Assembly: GCA_025618425.1 (NCBI GenBank)
Contig: CM046836.1
Location: forward strand, 20,096,072-20,160,071
DNA: 64,000 bases
Source: Heliocidaris tuberculata
Taxonomy: Eukaryota; Echinodermata; Echinoidea; Camarodonta; Echinometridae
Direction: 5' to 3'
Part shown: piece by piece, positions 49,001-59,643 of the stretch
How the letters are laid out: the number at the start of each line of letters is the position of its first letter
How positions within the stretch are numbered: position 1 is the stretch's first letter
Translations under genes and position numbers: made by a program
The notes under the pieces: generated by a model
What the model saw: the letters and a program-made list of their open reading frames with translations, nothing else
Database searches by the model: none
Told to the model about the DNA's origin: nothing

Positions 49001-49882
49001 AATATATTGGGAGAGGGTTCGAAACGTGCCTTCTCTAACACGCAAACATTACCCTAATCTATTGCAATGTGTATCTATGTTCGATTTGGTCTCAAATGAT
49101 TAATTTTACTGTATTTGAGTGTAAACCATCAAGCACTACAAAGTACTCAATGTACACTATAAAAATCAATGTAATTTTTTGCATTTATGCCCATAACTCA
49201 ACGTATAACTCTTACCAAACATGCTGGTAAAAGCGTCTCAAATGTGCCGCTTCTAACACACAGAAATCTACGGGGTTTCGCACACAAAAGCCAACGGGCC
49301 TCGATTTTGCATGAAAAACGCATGGATTTCCTAATCTGAGAGGTGTCATTAAGCTGTCCATACTGGTACATTTTTAAGGTATATGTGTAAATTTATGCAT
49401 GGAAATCATGATTAGATCCCTCTCAACGTATTTTAGTAAAAAATTGCAGGTTATCATTGTTTTTTACTATTTGAAAAACAAGATGACGCTAAGATGCACG
49501 ATTTTTTGTGCAAATTTTATCACTTTTTTCACACTTTTGGATGTTTTGTGGAATCCAGGTTACCCAAATCACAAAAATAACTCTCTGAATCGATTCCTCG
49601 TCATATTATTACTGAAAAAAGCTGTTTTATTTATTCAAGCATGATGTCTATCTAATTCAAAAGATATGCTAATTATTATGGAATTTCATCAAAAATTCAA
49701 GATGGCTGCCAAAATGGCCGATTTTGAACCCCATGGGACACGATTTGGCAATGGGAACATCAAAATTCATCAACTAGATACTTCAGGTATTATAAAAAGA
49801 AAAAGTTGGTTTAAAAATGTATCTCGATGGTGCACCGGAACCCCCCCCCCCCCCTTTCCGACTAGACTATTACTTCCTTTAC

Positions 49883-49954
49883 CTCTATTTCTCCGACGTT
49901 GTAGATATATGGCGGCTATAAGAATACCAGATACAACCAGCACAATTGGCACCA
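49883..49954 (-). CDS. Ig gene exon 4: transmembrane segment
   Basis: The exon is 72 nt, phase 1 at both ends. The acceptor follows TTTGTTCTCTCCACAG and the donor is AGAG/GTAAAG, both strong. It codes VVPIVLVVSGILIAAIYL then QRRRNR, a single-pass helix with a stop-transfer patch. If the donor is skipped the frame stays open into the transposon end for another 38 residues, to a stop at about 49770. Confidence 0.85.
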
Positions 49955-52900
49955 CTGTGGAGAGAACAAATACACTCGTAATGGAAAAAAGAACAGTCTT
50001 GAAGCTTGGAAAAAAATTCTCTACGGTAATTATTCGAAGATTAATTGATGGCTTGTGTACATGTTTACGCATGATCAAAGAAAAATGTCGTGATACTTAA
50101 ACTCTTTGCCTTTACATTTTTAGTAAATCTGTCAGAGATCTTTATAGCAACCTATATAACGTAAAGTTCACTACTACAAACACAAATCTTACACTGAAAT
50201 TTGTTAAAAAAACAGAACGAATACTATCAAAATCATGTATTCAATTAAGTATTCAATAATGATTCAATTATGTATTCAATTATTTTTAAAATTATGTATT
50301 CAACAAGTATAATTCTGTAATATATATGAGATCTGTACCATGCCTGAAAAAATGTATGTTTAAAAGATGACGCAGAAACCAATAAGAATAAAAAAATAGA
50401 TATGAAACTGAATGTTTGCACTTTACAAATTCGACTCTTATCAGTGTAATTGCCTTGGATGATACTCCAGTATATTGTAACACAAGTGCAAGGAATCTTG
50501 GTGTTGTCTTGGATAATAATCTCACTTTAATGACTCATGTGAACAACATTTGCAATCAGCCTCATTTGCTCTCCACAAAATTGGCAACATCCGCTAATTT
50601 CTGACCAAAAAGACAACTCAGAGACTCGTACAGGCACTTGTTATGTCCCGTATTGATTTCTGTAATAGTCTTCTGTATGGTCTGCCTGATGCACAAATTA
50701 ACAAATTACAGAGAGTACAAAATTCCGCTGCCAGGCTCATTGCCAAAAGTCGTTCATGTGAGTCCATTACCCCATTGCTGAGGGAGCTGCATTGGCTAAG
50801 AGTTAAGGATCGTATCGTGTTCAAGATCCTTTTGTTAACATTCACGTGTCTGAGAAATACTGCCCCTGTCTACCCTCAAGTGCTTATTAAGAAATACTCA
50901 CCTTCAGAGGCGTCGATTCGTTCGAAATAGACAAAGCATTGGGGGGGGGGGCAAGCATTGTTTGTGAACAATGCTCTGCCCCCCATGCTTTGTCTATTTC
51001 GAACGAATCGACGCCTCTGCTCACATTCCCGCAATTTGCGATCAAACAATAAATCACTTCTAACAGTACCTTCCACCAATAACCTATCTTACGGTTCACG
51101 GTCTTTTCAAGCAGCATCACCTCAGCTCTGGAACTACCTACCAGAATGTATCAAACGAGCAGACTCCACCGAAAAATTCAAGTTTTATGCTAAAAACACA
51201 ATTTGTTCATCCGATAGTGTCAATTTCTCTTTACCATCATAACTGAAACTACCCCTCTCCCTATACCTCTTTTATTTTATTTTCAGTGCATAGAGACCCA
51301 TGTGGTGATAGGCGCTTATTAAGAATTGTTCATTATTATTATTATCCAAAAATAATTCTTATTCCCCTCATTCCCATTCAAAAAGAAAGAAAAGAGAAAT
51401 CTGTAATAACAACAAGGTAAAATATTCAACGATCGTCCTTGTTAGATTTAAGATACATGTATCAAAGACGTCCTACCAATTTTGGTGACATTTTTCTCAG
51501 GTAGCACATCATTGCCTTCAGTGGTGAAGTCTTGTTGATTTATCACTGAAACCGTTGCAGTTCTTTGGTCTTGAGATCCAGGAATATTAAAAGCCACACA
51601 GACGTAAGGTATCTCGCTAGGTAGGGCACTAATGGAAATTGATTTGCTCTTCGTTCCGTCGTCATTTGTCCATTCAAATTTCTTTGAGGTCGTAAATTTC
51701 TGGGAACCATGTCGAAAGAAGAGGTCTACGTTTGGGAAGTATCTCGGAAAAATGCATGTGATGTTTACAAGATAGGTGGAGAGAAGAGTGCAGTTGTTTC
51801 CACGATTCTCCATACATCCATCTATCATTGGATAAGGTTCCTCAGGCAAAGCTTCCATGGAAAACAAAGCAAAAAGGGTAGCAGGAAACACTTATTACAC
51901 TTTTAAAAAATCCTTTTTAATGGACAGGCAACCTTCCATAATCTTATTGTGGCCATTTTATGACATATTGGAAAAATTATCTTAAACTCTATAAAATCGA
52001 TTTCCCCCCTTAATAATAGGGTCCGAGGTTACGAACAAATGATAGCCAAAGTAAATCAGACCTTTTTCTTTTTTTAAAAATACAGATAGAGACCGTTGCA
52101 ACGTGTCATGTCTTATACAGTAGACTATAGCTGAAGCTCCTGAATAGAAAATTCACTTTTATTCTCCTATGTTTACAACGTATCACTATTTCAGTTCTTA
52201 GGAACATTAAATTCCGGCATGTTGAAAAACAACCCCAAACAAACATTTATGGCCGATGTGATGCCGCTTCGTAAGTGATAATATGAAGAACATAACCATT
52301 ACAACTTCTGACATCCTGTTAATTGTAGATAAGCGGCATGCCTACTGTTTTCGTTTAAAGATAATATGCATAAATCATCTTTCTCATGTTTCGACTTTCA
52401 ATGTTCAAGAGAAACCTACATATTTGTTAATATGCACTACAATTTTATCAACTTAAAGCAATTTTATACGCTCACCAAATACTTTCAAGTCGGTAACATT
52501 GAAAATGAGAATTCCCTCGTAGTTAGAAACTCGACAGATATATCGGCCTTGATCTGCTATGCTGATGTTTTTGATGATTAAAGAGAAATCATCATCCATC
52601 TCACACGTCATGTCTTCTACGCATGATCCGGTTGCTAGTTGTGGTTTTGCTCCAAACCACGTGATCAGGTTGGGTGCTGTTTTGGAGTCGTTTCCTTTCT
52701 TCCAGTAGACAGCTAACGGTGTGCCAAGAAACTGACATTTCAAAACAGCCCTGTCTCCTAGTTGGACGGTTTTGTGTAGATCAGTATACACTGCACCATC
52801 AAGTACATCTCCCGTTATACCTGAAATGAAATGGAAAAATATTGTATGACACGTTTTTTATTTGTTAACGTTTTTTTTAAAACCTATCTACAAAAAGGGC

Positions 52901-54798
52901 TAACCAGTGGCGTAGCTAGGATTTTTTTACAAGGGGGGCAAATTCTGCTTGAAGGTAGACCCGTATTTCTTTTTCTTCTCGCCAGCCCTCTAAAACTCGG
53001 TCAGTGGGGGAGGGGGGGGGGTTCATATTTTTTTTTCTCGCCAGCCCTCAAAAAAGTCGCTCAGTGGGGGGGGGGGGGGGGGGGGAGGGTTATCACATGT
53101 TTTCCTCCATAATTCTCTGACAAGCAAAAAGAAAAACAAATAAAGGTAAAGTTGCCCCCCCCCCCTGCCCGCCCCCCCCCCTCAGCTACGCTATGGGGCT
53201 AACAAACGAGTACGTGAGAAGTGTTGGTTATCAGGATTGTGATATGTTTATGTATATTACATCCTTCACGATTAACAGCTAATAATTATTGCAAAAGTCA
53301 AATAAATGTAACTAGTTAAGGCTTATAGTCAGAAAGATTGAAATTTAAAAAAAATTGTTGTGATGACCCTTTGAAGAATAATCCAATATTATTCGAATGT
53401 CTGTTTGTTCATTTTTTTGTACTAGAAAAGGGTAGCATCTTTGCGCATTTTTCCGAATCAAAGGGCAAGTCCGATCTCAGAATAAGTTGCCTTTAATAGA
53501 AGTAGAAAAATAAGACAAACAGATCAAAAACAGACAGACAAACAAACAAAATTACAGGGAAATCGGACATGTAATAAGAAAGTTATTAACTTTTTAATGA
53601 CATGAAAACTAGATTAAACAATAAAAATCACTAAACAATCGGCAACTTGGTAGTGAATTTGTGATGTCATTCCCTCACAACAAAAGAAATCAATTTATTT
53701 ACATTTATAACAAAAATTGTCAATGTTTGTCCAGGAATATGATTTCCTCATTACTTGAACCAAGTTGTAGTTCTACACTTTAATAAAATTTGTCACGAAA
53801 TCAAAATTATCGAGATTTAAAAAACCCAACATATTCATAATAATGTTTAATGTATATTCTAGCAAAAATTATATCATTCATGATTTGTACAGTAGAAACA
53901 AAAATATACTACTATAACTAATCTATAACTTGGTTCAAGTTATGAGGAAATTATATTATTAGACAAAAAATGAAAATTTGTGTTAGTACTATAAATAAAT
54001 TAAGTCGTGTGTTGTGAGGCAATGACGTCCCAAACTCATTACCGAGGTGCCAATTTGTCTAGTGATTTTCTGTTTTCTCTAGTTTTGATTTCATCAATAA
54101 CAATAATAGCTTTCTTATAGTTGTCCGATTTTCCTGAAACATTTTTGACCTGTTTGTCTGAGTTTTCTGCTTCTATTGAGGAAGTTATTTGGGAGTCGGA
54201 CTTGCCCTTTAAAAAGCGGACTACGGTCAAACTCCCTGGTACATAATGTTTTGACCGATAATTGTGGGCCAAGAAATATGCCTGCATCTTTTTCTCGAAA
54301 ATCTCTGGAAACTGATTTGTTTGTATAGAAAAGATAAATTATTCCCTTACATTGCTACTTGATCTGTTAATTGAATGTCATTTGGGAATAAATTTATTGA
54401 TTATGTACGCTAATCACAAGATACACCGCACACCTTTATATAGATTCTTAGTGCATAATAATCATATTCATCTTCATATTAAAACTCTTCATTATCTCAG
54501 GTAATCTGAAAGAACACCCACCTTTCAGCTTATATATGACATATCCTTAACTATAGCACACATGTCGTATATCTTCGTATATACGTCTGATTCACATCAT
54601 GAACTTCAGAGAAATATTTTTATACACCCATGAGTTATTACGTTACCCCCTAACCCCCCCCCCCCCCAAAAAAAAGGAAAGAAAAGAAAGAAAATATATA
54701 AGTAATGAAAAAAAATTACCAGAAATGAAGCAACATGTTAGGACAAAGCCGATTAATCCCCAAACAGGCAGTTGAAGGACTGAAACAAAGCTCGCCAT
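49883..54798 (-). CDS. Ig-superfamily type I membrane protein (partial; 3' exons not found)
   Basis: Probable cell-surface receptor or adhesion protein. Four exons join in one frame: 54798-54720, 52820-52476, 51851-51477 and 49954-49883, totalling 290 codons plus one base. Order: signal peptide (1-26), V-type Ig domain (about 40-139), second Ig-like domain (about 150-246), stalk (247-266) and transmembrane segment (267-284) followed by RRR. All introns are GT..AG and all internal junctions are phase 1, the standard arrangement of Ig exons. Possible N-glycosylation sites (N-x-S/T) lie in both Ig domains. The ATG has a good context (CAAGATGG). The transmembrane segment has no charged residue. 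The last donor (AGAG/GTAAAG) implies at least one more, cytoplasmic, exon that I could not find. The ligand is unknown, and an immune role is only a guess. Confidence 0.85.
50405..51345 (+). mobile_element. CR1/L2-like LINE 3' end in intron 3 (antisense to the gene)
   Basis: Only the C-terminal part of ORF2 remains. First TLISVIALDDTPVYCNTSAR with RNLGVVLDNNLTLMTHVN, the post-RT region. Then MSRIDFCNSLLYGLPDAQIN, KLQRVQNSAARLIAKSRS, ELHWLRVKDRIVFKILLL and LSYGSRSFQAASPQLWNYLP. A stop at about 50602 and a MITE insertion break it. The 3' UTR ends in a TTA microsatellite after GGCGCTTATTAAG, typical of this LINE group. It is a different family from the LINE at 32-36 kb. Confidence 0.85.
50905..51019. 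mobile_element. 115 bp palindromic hAT-like MITE in the LINE
   Basis: Ends CAGAGGCGTCGATTCGTTCG and the exact inverse CGAACGAATCGACGCCTCTG. They are flanked by CTCACCTT (50897-50904) and CTCACATT (51020-51027), an 8 bp duplication with one change. The arms nearly meet at a G-run. It interrupts the LINE C-terminal frame. Confidence 0.8.
51477..51851 (-). CDS. Ig gene exon 3: second Ig-like domain and stalk
   Basis: The exon is 375 nt, phase 1 at both ends (acceptor after a long pyrimidine tract ending GGAAG, donor ATTG/GTAGGA). It has Cys174 in LVNITCIFPRYFPNVDLFFR, and Cys226 in IPYVCVAFNI, the expected disulphide pair. The tryptophan of the core is replaced by Phe (LFF) and the DxGxYxC motif is weak, so this is a diverged C- or I-like domain. 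An extra pair, Cys154 and Cys162, is present. Glycosylation sites: NCT, NIT and NVT. Confidence 0.78.
51852..52475 (-). other. Intron 2 of the Ig gene
   Basis: GT..AG intron of 624 bp between the two Ig exons. AT-rich, with no repeat element recognised. Confidence 0.7.
52476..52820 (-). CDS. Ig gene exon 2: V-type Ig domain
   Basis: The exon is 345 nt with both ends in phase 1 (acceptor TTTCATTTCAG, donor TTTG/GTGAGC). The domain has the core features: Cys55 in VLKCQF, Trp66 in VYWKKG, and the DxGxYxC motif ADQGRYICRV with Cys122. Strand G is ILIFNVTDLKVF. Cys93 and Cys99 (GSCVEDMTCEM) probably form an additional loop disulphide. Length and the wide Cys55-Cys122 spacing suit a V set. Confidence 0.88.
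52905..53195. mobile_element. hAT-like MITE, 291 bp, in intron 1
   Basis: The perfect 8 bp duplication GGGCTAAC (52897-52904 and 53196-53203) surrounds ends CAGTGGCGTAGCTAGG and the inverse of CAGCTACGCTATG. Two tandem motifs CTCGCCAGCCCTC...TCAGTGGGGG lie inside. The internal motif links it to 28544-28849. Confidence 0.85.
53460..54210. mobile_element. 751 bp TIR element in intron 1
   Basis: Ends AAAGGGCAAGTCCGA and the inverse TCGGACTTGCCCTTT. The arms remain similar for about 240 bp (for example GATGTCATTCCCTCACAACA against TGTTGTGAGGCAATGACGTC). The interior is AT-rich with no gene. No target duplication identified. Confidence 0.75.
54720..54798 (-). CDS. Ig gene exon 1: signal peptide
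   Basis: Codes MASFVSVLQLPVWGLIGFVL then TCCFIS: a short N-terminus, a hydrophobic core and small residues near the end, as in a secretory signal. It ends in phase 1 at donor G/GTAATT (54719). An E-box-like CACGTG is about 15 bp upstream of the ATG. I could not place the transcription start. Confidence 0.85.
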
Positions 54799-55440
54799 CT
54801 TGAATGTATAGTCACGTGTTGTTTGCTGGCTGATATCATGTTAAAACAAATATTAGTATAAATTAATCTTGTCTACCGTACGTATCAAAATTTGTCTCCA
54901 GTTCACATATGAAAAATTTGTCAGCCGTGTAATGTAATCAATAAATGATAGCCAAAATACACTGCCGTTCTTACAGCAGTTTTTTTGTTTTGTTTTTGTT
55001 TTGTTTTTGTTTTTGTTTTTGTTTTTGTTTTTTGGTTTCTGTCTCCATTATCAGTTTCTTTCGGATAATCTATGTCTTTCTTATGACAATGCACAAGTAT
55101 ATTTGCACACGCCTCTATCTATCTAACCAAAGTGAAGAGTATCCAGACCTTTGCTAAATTGTGAGGTACTGAAAAATGGCCCGTGTCTTTTTTAAAAGCA
55201 AATTTCAATTCCAGGACATCATTAGGGTTTTACATTACAACTGGGGTGTTGCAGTGGTGCCTACAACAGATTATACTAAGAGAACTGCGCATCTTACTAC
55301 CACTTTCTGCTTCATAAAAGTACCTCCTGCAGTATTCCAGCAACTCTATTTCAACCAATAGTGGTTAGTGTGCTATCTATTAACTACCGCGCATTTGTTG
55401 CCCAGTTTGTGAAGAAAATTGGGCAAAATTTCCAATATAA
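54799..55440. other. Region upstream of the Ig gene
   Basis: Would hold the promoter. A CACGTG is at about 54811-54816, and a GTTTTT repeat lies at 54980-55035. I see no clear TATA box or start site. Frames at 54945-55361 are short and unrecognised. Confidence 0.35.
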
Positions 55441-55449
55441 TGGCTAGTT

Positions 55450-55745
55450 TTCCGGGGGTCTACTCGCTATTCATAAGGACCGCTATTCATAGAAAACCGC
55501 TATTCATTTAACACGCGTTATGAATAGCGGTCCTTATGAATAGTTATGAACAGTGGTCCTTATGAACAGAAGTCCTTATGAATAGCGAGGTAATTTGTCT
55601 ATGGTTTGCTCGCTGCGTAGAAGGACCGCTATTCATACAAAACCGCTATTCATACAAAACCGCTATTCATTTAGTCACGCGTTATGGATAGCGGTCCTTA
55701 TGAATAAGTGGTCCTAATGAATAGCGGTCCTTATGACTAGCGAGG
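55450..55745. repeat. Pair of foldbacks built on GAATAGCGGTCCTTAT units
   Basis: Two palindromic blocks (about 55464-55590 and 55613-55745). Each has ACCGCTATTCAT units on the left, ACGCGTTATG in the centre and inverted units on the right. Both are bounded by a CTCGCTA... / ...TAGCGAGG hairpin. They resemble the other TIRs here that are made of short tandem units. Confidence 0.75.
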
Positions 55746-56398
55746 TTTACCCAATTTTCCGAACATCCGTCCATCCAAGGACTAACATGTTTTAATAACC
55801 AACCTTTAAGGAGCGTACTGGTTCTAATATATAAACTCTTCACCTGCAAATAAAGAAAAAAGTACACCCCCAAAAAAGTCAGCCGCAAATATTAAAGGAG
55901 ACGCACGACTCGTCGTTTCATAAAATCTAATCAAATTGTCGTACTATGTACCCAAAACTCATAAATACAACACCACCAAAAACCTCGAGCTCGGGACTTT
56001 GAACTTTACCAGTTGTATATTGAAGGGTTTGTGAGCTCGCTGAAGAAATAAAATCATTAAAAGTTTGCTGACCTCAATCCACTGATCATCATTTCGAAAA
56101 GCAGATTAAAAAGTCAGTTCAGCATTAAAAGTTTTAGACAAAAACCTTTCTTCGGGAAAATTACTTGTTTCTTTGTTTTCAAATCCTCAGATATTTCCTT
56201 CTTTTTCCTTTTATGCGTCTTAGTTACTCTCATTTATAGTTCTTTCATTATATTTCATTTATTTATATGAATAAAATACGAATGGGGCCTGCTTGTTTTT
56301 TTTTGTTTTTTTTGTTTGTGAAGAATTATGTCAAAATGCTTTTGCCATACCTATTAATATTCAACCCGTTTTATGTACTGACCATCTAATTTCCCAAT
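55746..56398. other. Intergenic DNA, no gene seen
   Basis: Nothing recognisable apart from T-rich stretches near 56170-56320. Confidence 0.4.
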
Positions 56399-57533
56399 TA
56401 GTCAGGGAGCCTGTCCAGAAATAGTCAACCCATTTTACATATGAGAATTGACCCTTAAAGTTCCTTAGACTATCAGTGTCATTCACAAAAAGCTTGTCAG
56501 CTCGAACGAAGCCGCCGGGTTTAGCCCCCAGAGCCCCCGAAAGGGGCCCCAAAGTCTGGTCGATTTCAACCCATCTAACATATGCACCAAACTTTGTCAG
56601 AAGGAAGGTGTATACATTATTTATTAAATTGTGAAAATTGTACTGCTTTCTAAAAAGTAGTCAAATGATATTGTCAGGACCATTGTCCATATGCACCTGT
56701 TTGACAAGGGATAATAGAGGAGCTTGTAAAGTATCTGGGCTATGTGGCTGCCATGCTGAAATCTACCATTCATGTGTTAATTACACAAATACTTTGCCAG
56801 CTCTCTATTATGCCTTGCCAAACAGGCGCAGATGGACAATGGGTGTGTTTACATAATCCTGACAATATCATTTGACTACTTTTTAGAAAGCAGTACAATT
56901 TTTACAATTTAATAAATTATTATTGAAATGATCATTTGCACCAAATTGCACCCCAAGAATGTTCTAATACTCAAGATTGTACTATGTAAATTTTAGCTGA
57001 ATTGAATAAGACAGTTTGGAGTTATTGAGGTTGTAATGCCAAAAAATGTTTTTTCTCTATATCCAGAGCATTTTGGGCAACAAAGCTGGGTTTAGGGGCA
57101 CTTTGGTGTTTTTTTCATGGGCGTGTTACAACCCCTTCCCGATGAAAATTTTTGTAAGTTTTTACATTTTTGTAATGTACACCCATAACTCTTCCTTCTG
57201 ACAAAAATTGGTCCATGGGCCTTAAGGGGAAAAATTTGCCCCAATTTTTAGGGGCGGTCTGACAACCCATCCCGACAGAAAATTTTGTCAGTTTTGGTGT
57301 TTTGGTAATGTATAGTCATACACCTTCCTTCTGACAAAGTTTGGTGCATATGTTAGATGGGTTGAAATCGACCAGACTTTGGGGCCCCTTTCGGGGGCTC
57401 TGGGGGCTAAACCCGGCGGCTTCGTTCGAGCTGACAAGCTTTTTGTGAATGACATGGATGGTCTTAGCAACTTTAAGGGATCAAATCTCATATGTAAAAT
57501 GGGTTGACTATTTCGGGACAGGCTCCTAGCCTA
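56399..57533. mobile_element. TAGTC-ended TIR element, about 1.1 kb
   Basis: Ends TAGTCAGGGAGCCTGTCC and inverse GGACAGGCTCCTAGCCTA are flanked by AAT (56396-56398 and 57534-57536). The arms (56399-56620 and 57300-57533) include GGGGGCTCTGGGGGCTAAAC and inverse. The element is non-coding. A related copy starts at 63460. Confidence 0.75.
56619..56916. mobile_element. Nested foldback element, about 300 bp
   Basis: Inverted ends TTATTAAATTGTGAAAATTG and inverse, then AGTAGTCAAATGATATTGTC and inverse. It interrupts the arm of the surrounding element at TATACATTA; the same place is uninterrupted in the other arm and in the 63.5 kb copy. Confidence 0.75.
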
Positions 57534-58893
57534 AATATCCTCCATCGTAACTTTTTCGATCTGTCTTTTTTTATTAAAGAGGAGTCATTTTCTATTATTT
57601 AGAAATGACATATAAATGAATGTAATGGTGTTTTGAAAGGAACCTTGTCAATTATTTGTCAAGCACACAAGTACATATATTTATGTTTGAAATTATATAC
57701 ATGTATGTATGTTTAAAACATGTATATTCATTATTATAAATGCTAACAATTTACAGGGGTAATAATTCTAACTTTGGTAAATTTGACAGTGGTGCCTATT
57801 AATTGTTATCTCTTTCTTTCCCGGCATCTTTTTTCTGCAACTAAATATTTGGCAAGGAAGAGTGGAGGGTTTAAATTTGAATTTGCTGGAAAGTATTGTG
57901 AAAGTACCGTACATGAAAATATATCGTAATTAAAGTGTAAATCTTTTGGATTTTATACTTTAAAAGATGATATGATGATGATCTTAATTTTTTGATTTTT
58001 TTAAGAGATGATCTGTAAAAAATTTGATGTTTTTTTCATTATGTTATATTACCAGTTAGAATTTGTAGAAACTGAACATTTACTTTTATGATTGATTGTG
58101 GACCTAATTGATAATTTAATATGTTAAATGTGTTGATTAATAATTTAATGCATTGTTTTTTTTTTATTGTTAACTGCCCGGCATGGACCATTAATCTGGT
58201 CCAATCCTGGGCTTGTATAATATGTTGCCCTTGTGCTGTGTATTTTCTTCACCTAATGTCAAAATGTGATTAGTTTTCCCTCTGTTCCTTTATTGTTCAA
58301 TTATCAATAAAGTGATGTATTAACTCTCTCTCTCTTTCTCTCTCTTTCTTCATTCCGTTTGATTCATCCGACAACTACTAAGAACATATCCTCCAAAACA
58401 AAAAAGGATCTTTTTAGGATTATTCAATTTTTTAATTTTTTTTTTTTTGATTAATTAATTTTTTTTATTTTTTTATTTATTTCATTTTATTCTATTTTTA
58501 TTTATTTATTTATTTTATTTATTTATTTATTCATTTATTTATTTATTTATTTATTTTTATTATTTTTTTTTTTTTGGGGGGGGGAGAACTGAAATAGATT
58601 GATCCTTTTTAGATCGATAAACAAGAGATTTTTCTAGAGCGGGGGGGGGGGGGTGATCTTTATGGCATTAAGTGCATACCACTCCTTCGAATTCTTCCAC
58701 CTCAGTATCGCAACAACGAGCTGAAGAATTACCGAGCTCATAACCACTACACCGATTGATATTCCAGCTTATCACCAAATTTACTGCCCGTTACCAATCC
58801 ACTATACTCATATTACTCTATCGTATATGGATCCCGCTACACCTACATGTTGCTGTCTGCAGTAACCGCCGTAAAGCGATATGTACCTCCTGA
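57534..58893. other. AT-rich intergenic DNA
   Basis: No gene seen. 58080-58320 looks like a 3' UTR (TTATCAATAAAGTG followed by a CT run) but has no coding part next to it. 58430-58575 is a TTTA low-complexity tract. Confidence 0.45.
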
Positions 58894-59171
58894 CCTGGGC
58901 GGCGCTACAGGGGGGGGGGGGGCAGAGGGGGCGACCGCCCCCCTATGATTTTTCAAGTAGTGAAACAAGAAAAAAAAAAGAAAAAAGAAGAAAAGGAGGA
59001 AGAAAAGGGACAAAAGGGAAAAAAGGGGAAGAAAGAAGAAAGAGGAGTATTAAAAAGAGAGGTCTTTAACATATAACTCTATATTACCCCTGTTATCTAA
59101 TGGAGAAAAAATATGACGTCATCTTTAGGTCGTCTTGCCCCTCCTATCAAAATACCCTGGCGCCGCCCCTG
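58894..59171. mobile_element. hAT-like MITE, 278 bp
   Basis: The perfect 8 bp duplication CCTCCTGA (58886-58893 and 59172-59179) flanks ends CCTGGGCGGCGCTACAGG and the inverse of CCCTGGCGCCGCCCCTG. The interior is a G-run and an A/G-rich stretch. Confidence 0.85.
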
Positions 59172-59179
59172 CCTCCTGA

Positions 59180-59643
59180 ACCAGGGCATGGTACCTGTTA
59201 CCACAGATACATAACGCTATTTCCATTCGGAGTGTTCCCTCATCATGATCTACAGTTCACCAGGCTCCCGTCATCGTAGAATGCTTCAGTTTGTCGAAGT
59301 TACACTAACGAATCATTGAACAACCATGAAGGCAAGGTAGGGGAGATCATCAACGTCGTCTCGTCGTGATCAATATGTATTGGACAATATATTTTTACGA
59401 TATCTTTTATTGCAAGAGCAACGATATGTAAAGTTTGTCACTGTTGTCATGATTTGTTGATTTAATTGACAGGCTGTCTAGCCAATGGTTTCTTCAAATT
59501 TATGTAATGACGTGTTTACGTGCATACGAGAAATAAAGGGAGAGAGAGAGAGAGAGAGAGAGAAGGAAGGGAGGAATAAGTGAAGAAGAGTTGAAGTAAG
59601 TGAGAGGTGAGAAAGAGCGAGAGAAAAGGGATGACTGAGGGTT
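59180..59643. other. Spacer with GA microsatellite
   Basis: No gene; a GA repeat lies at 59538-59562 in AG-rich DNA that continues to the next MITE. Confidence 0.4.

Larger units (their letters stand above)
44752..49869. mobile_element. 5.1 kb non-autonomous Harbinger-like element
   Basis: Ends TAGTCTAGTCGGAAAGGGG and its inverse CCCTTTCCGACTAGACTA are flanked by TTA (44749-44751 and 49870-49872). The inverted arms are about 700-850 bp (for example GGTGCACCATCGAGATAC near 49825 against GTGCACCATCGAGATAC near 44780). The left arm includes a 359 bp satellite in three copies, and the right arm has one inverted copy. The core is polypurine (46700-48215) and AT-rich DNA. No transposase seen. It begins 10 bp downstream of the transmembrane exon of the Ig gene. 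Confidence 0.8.
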
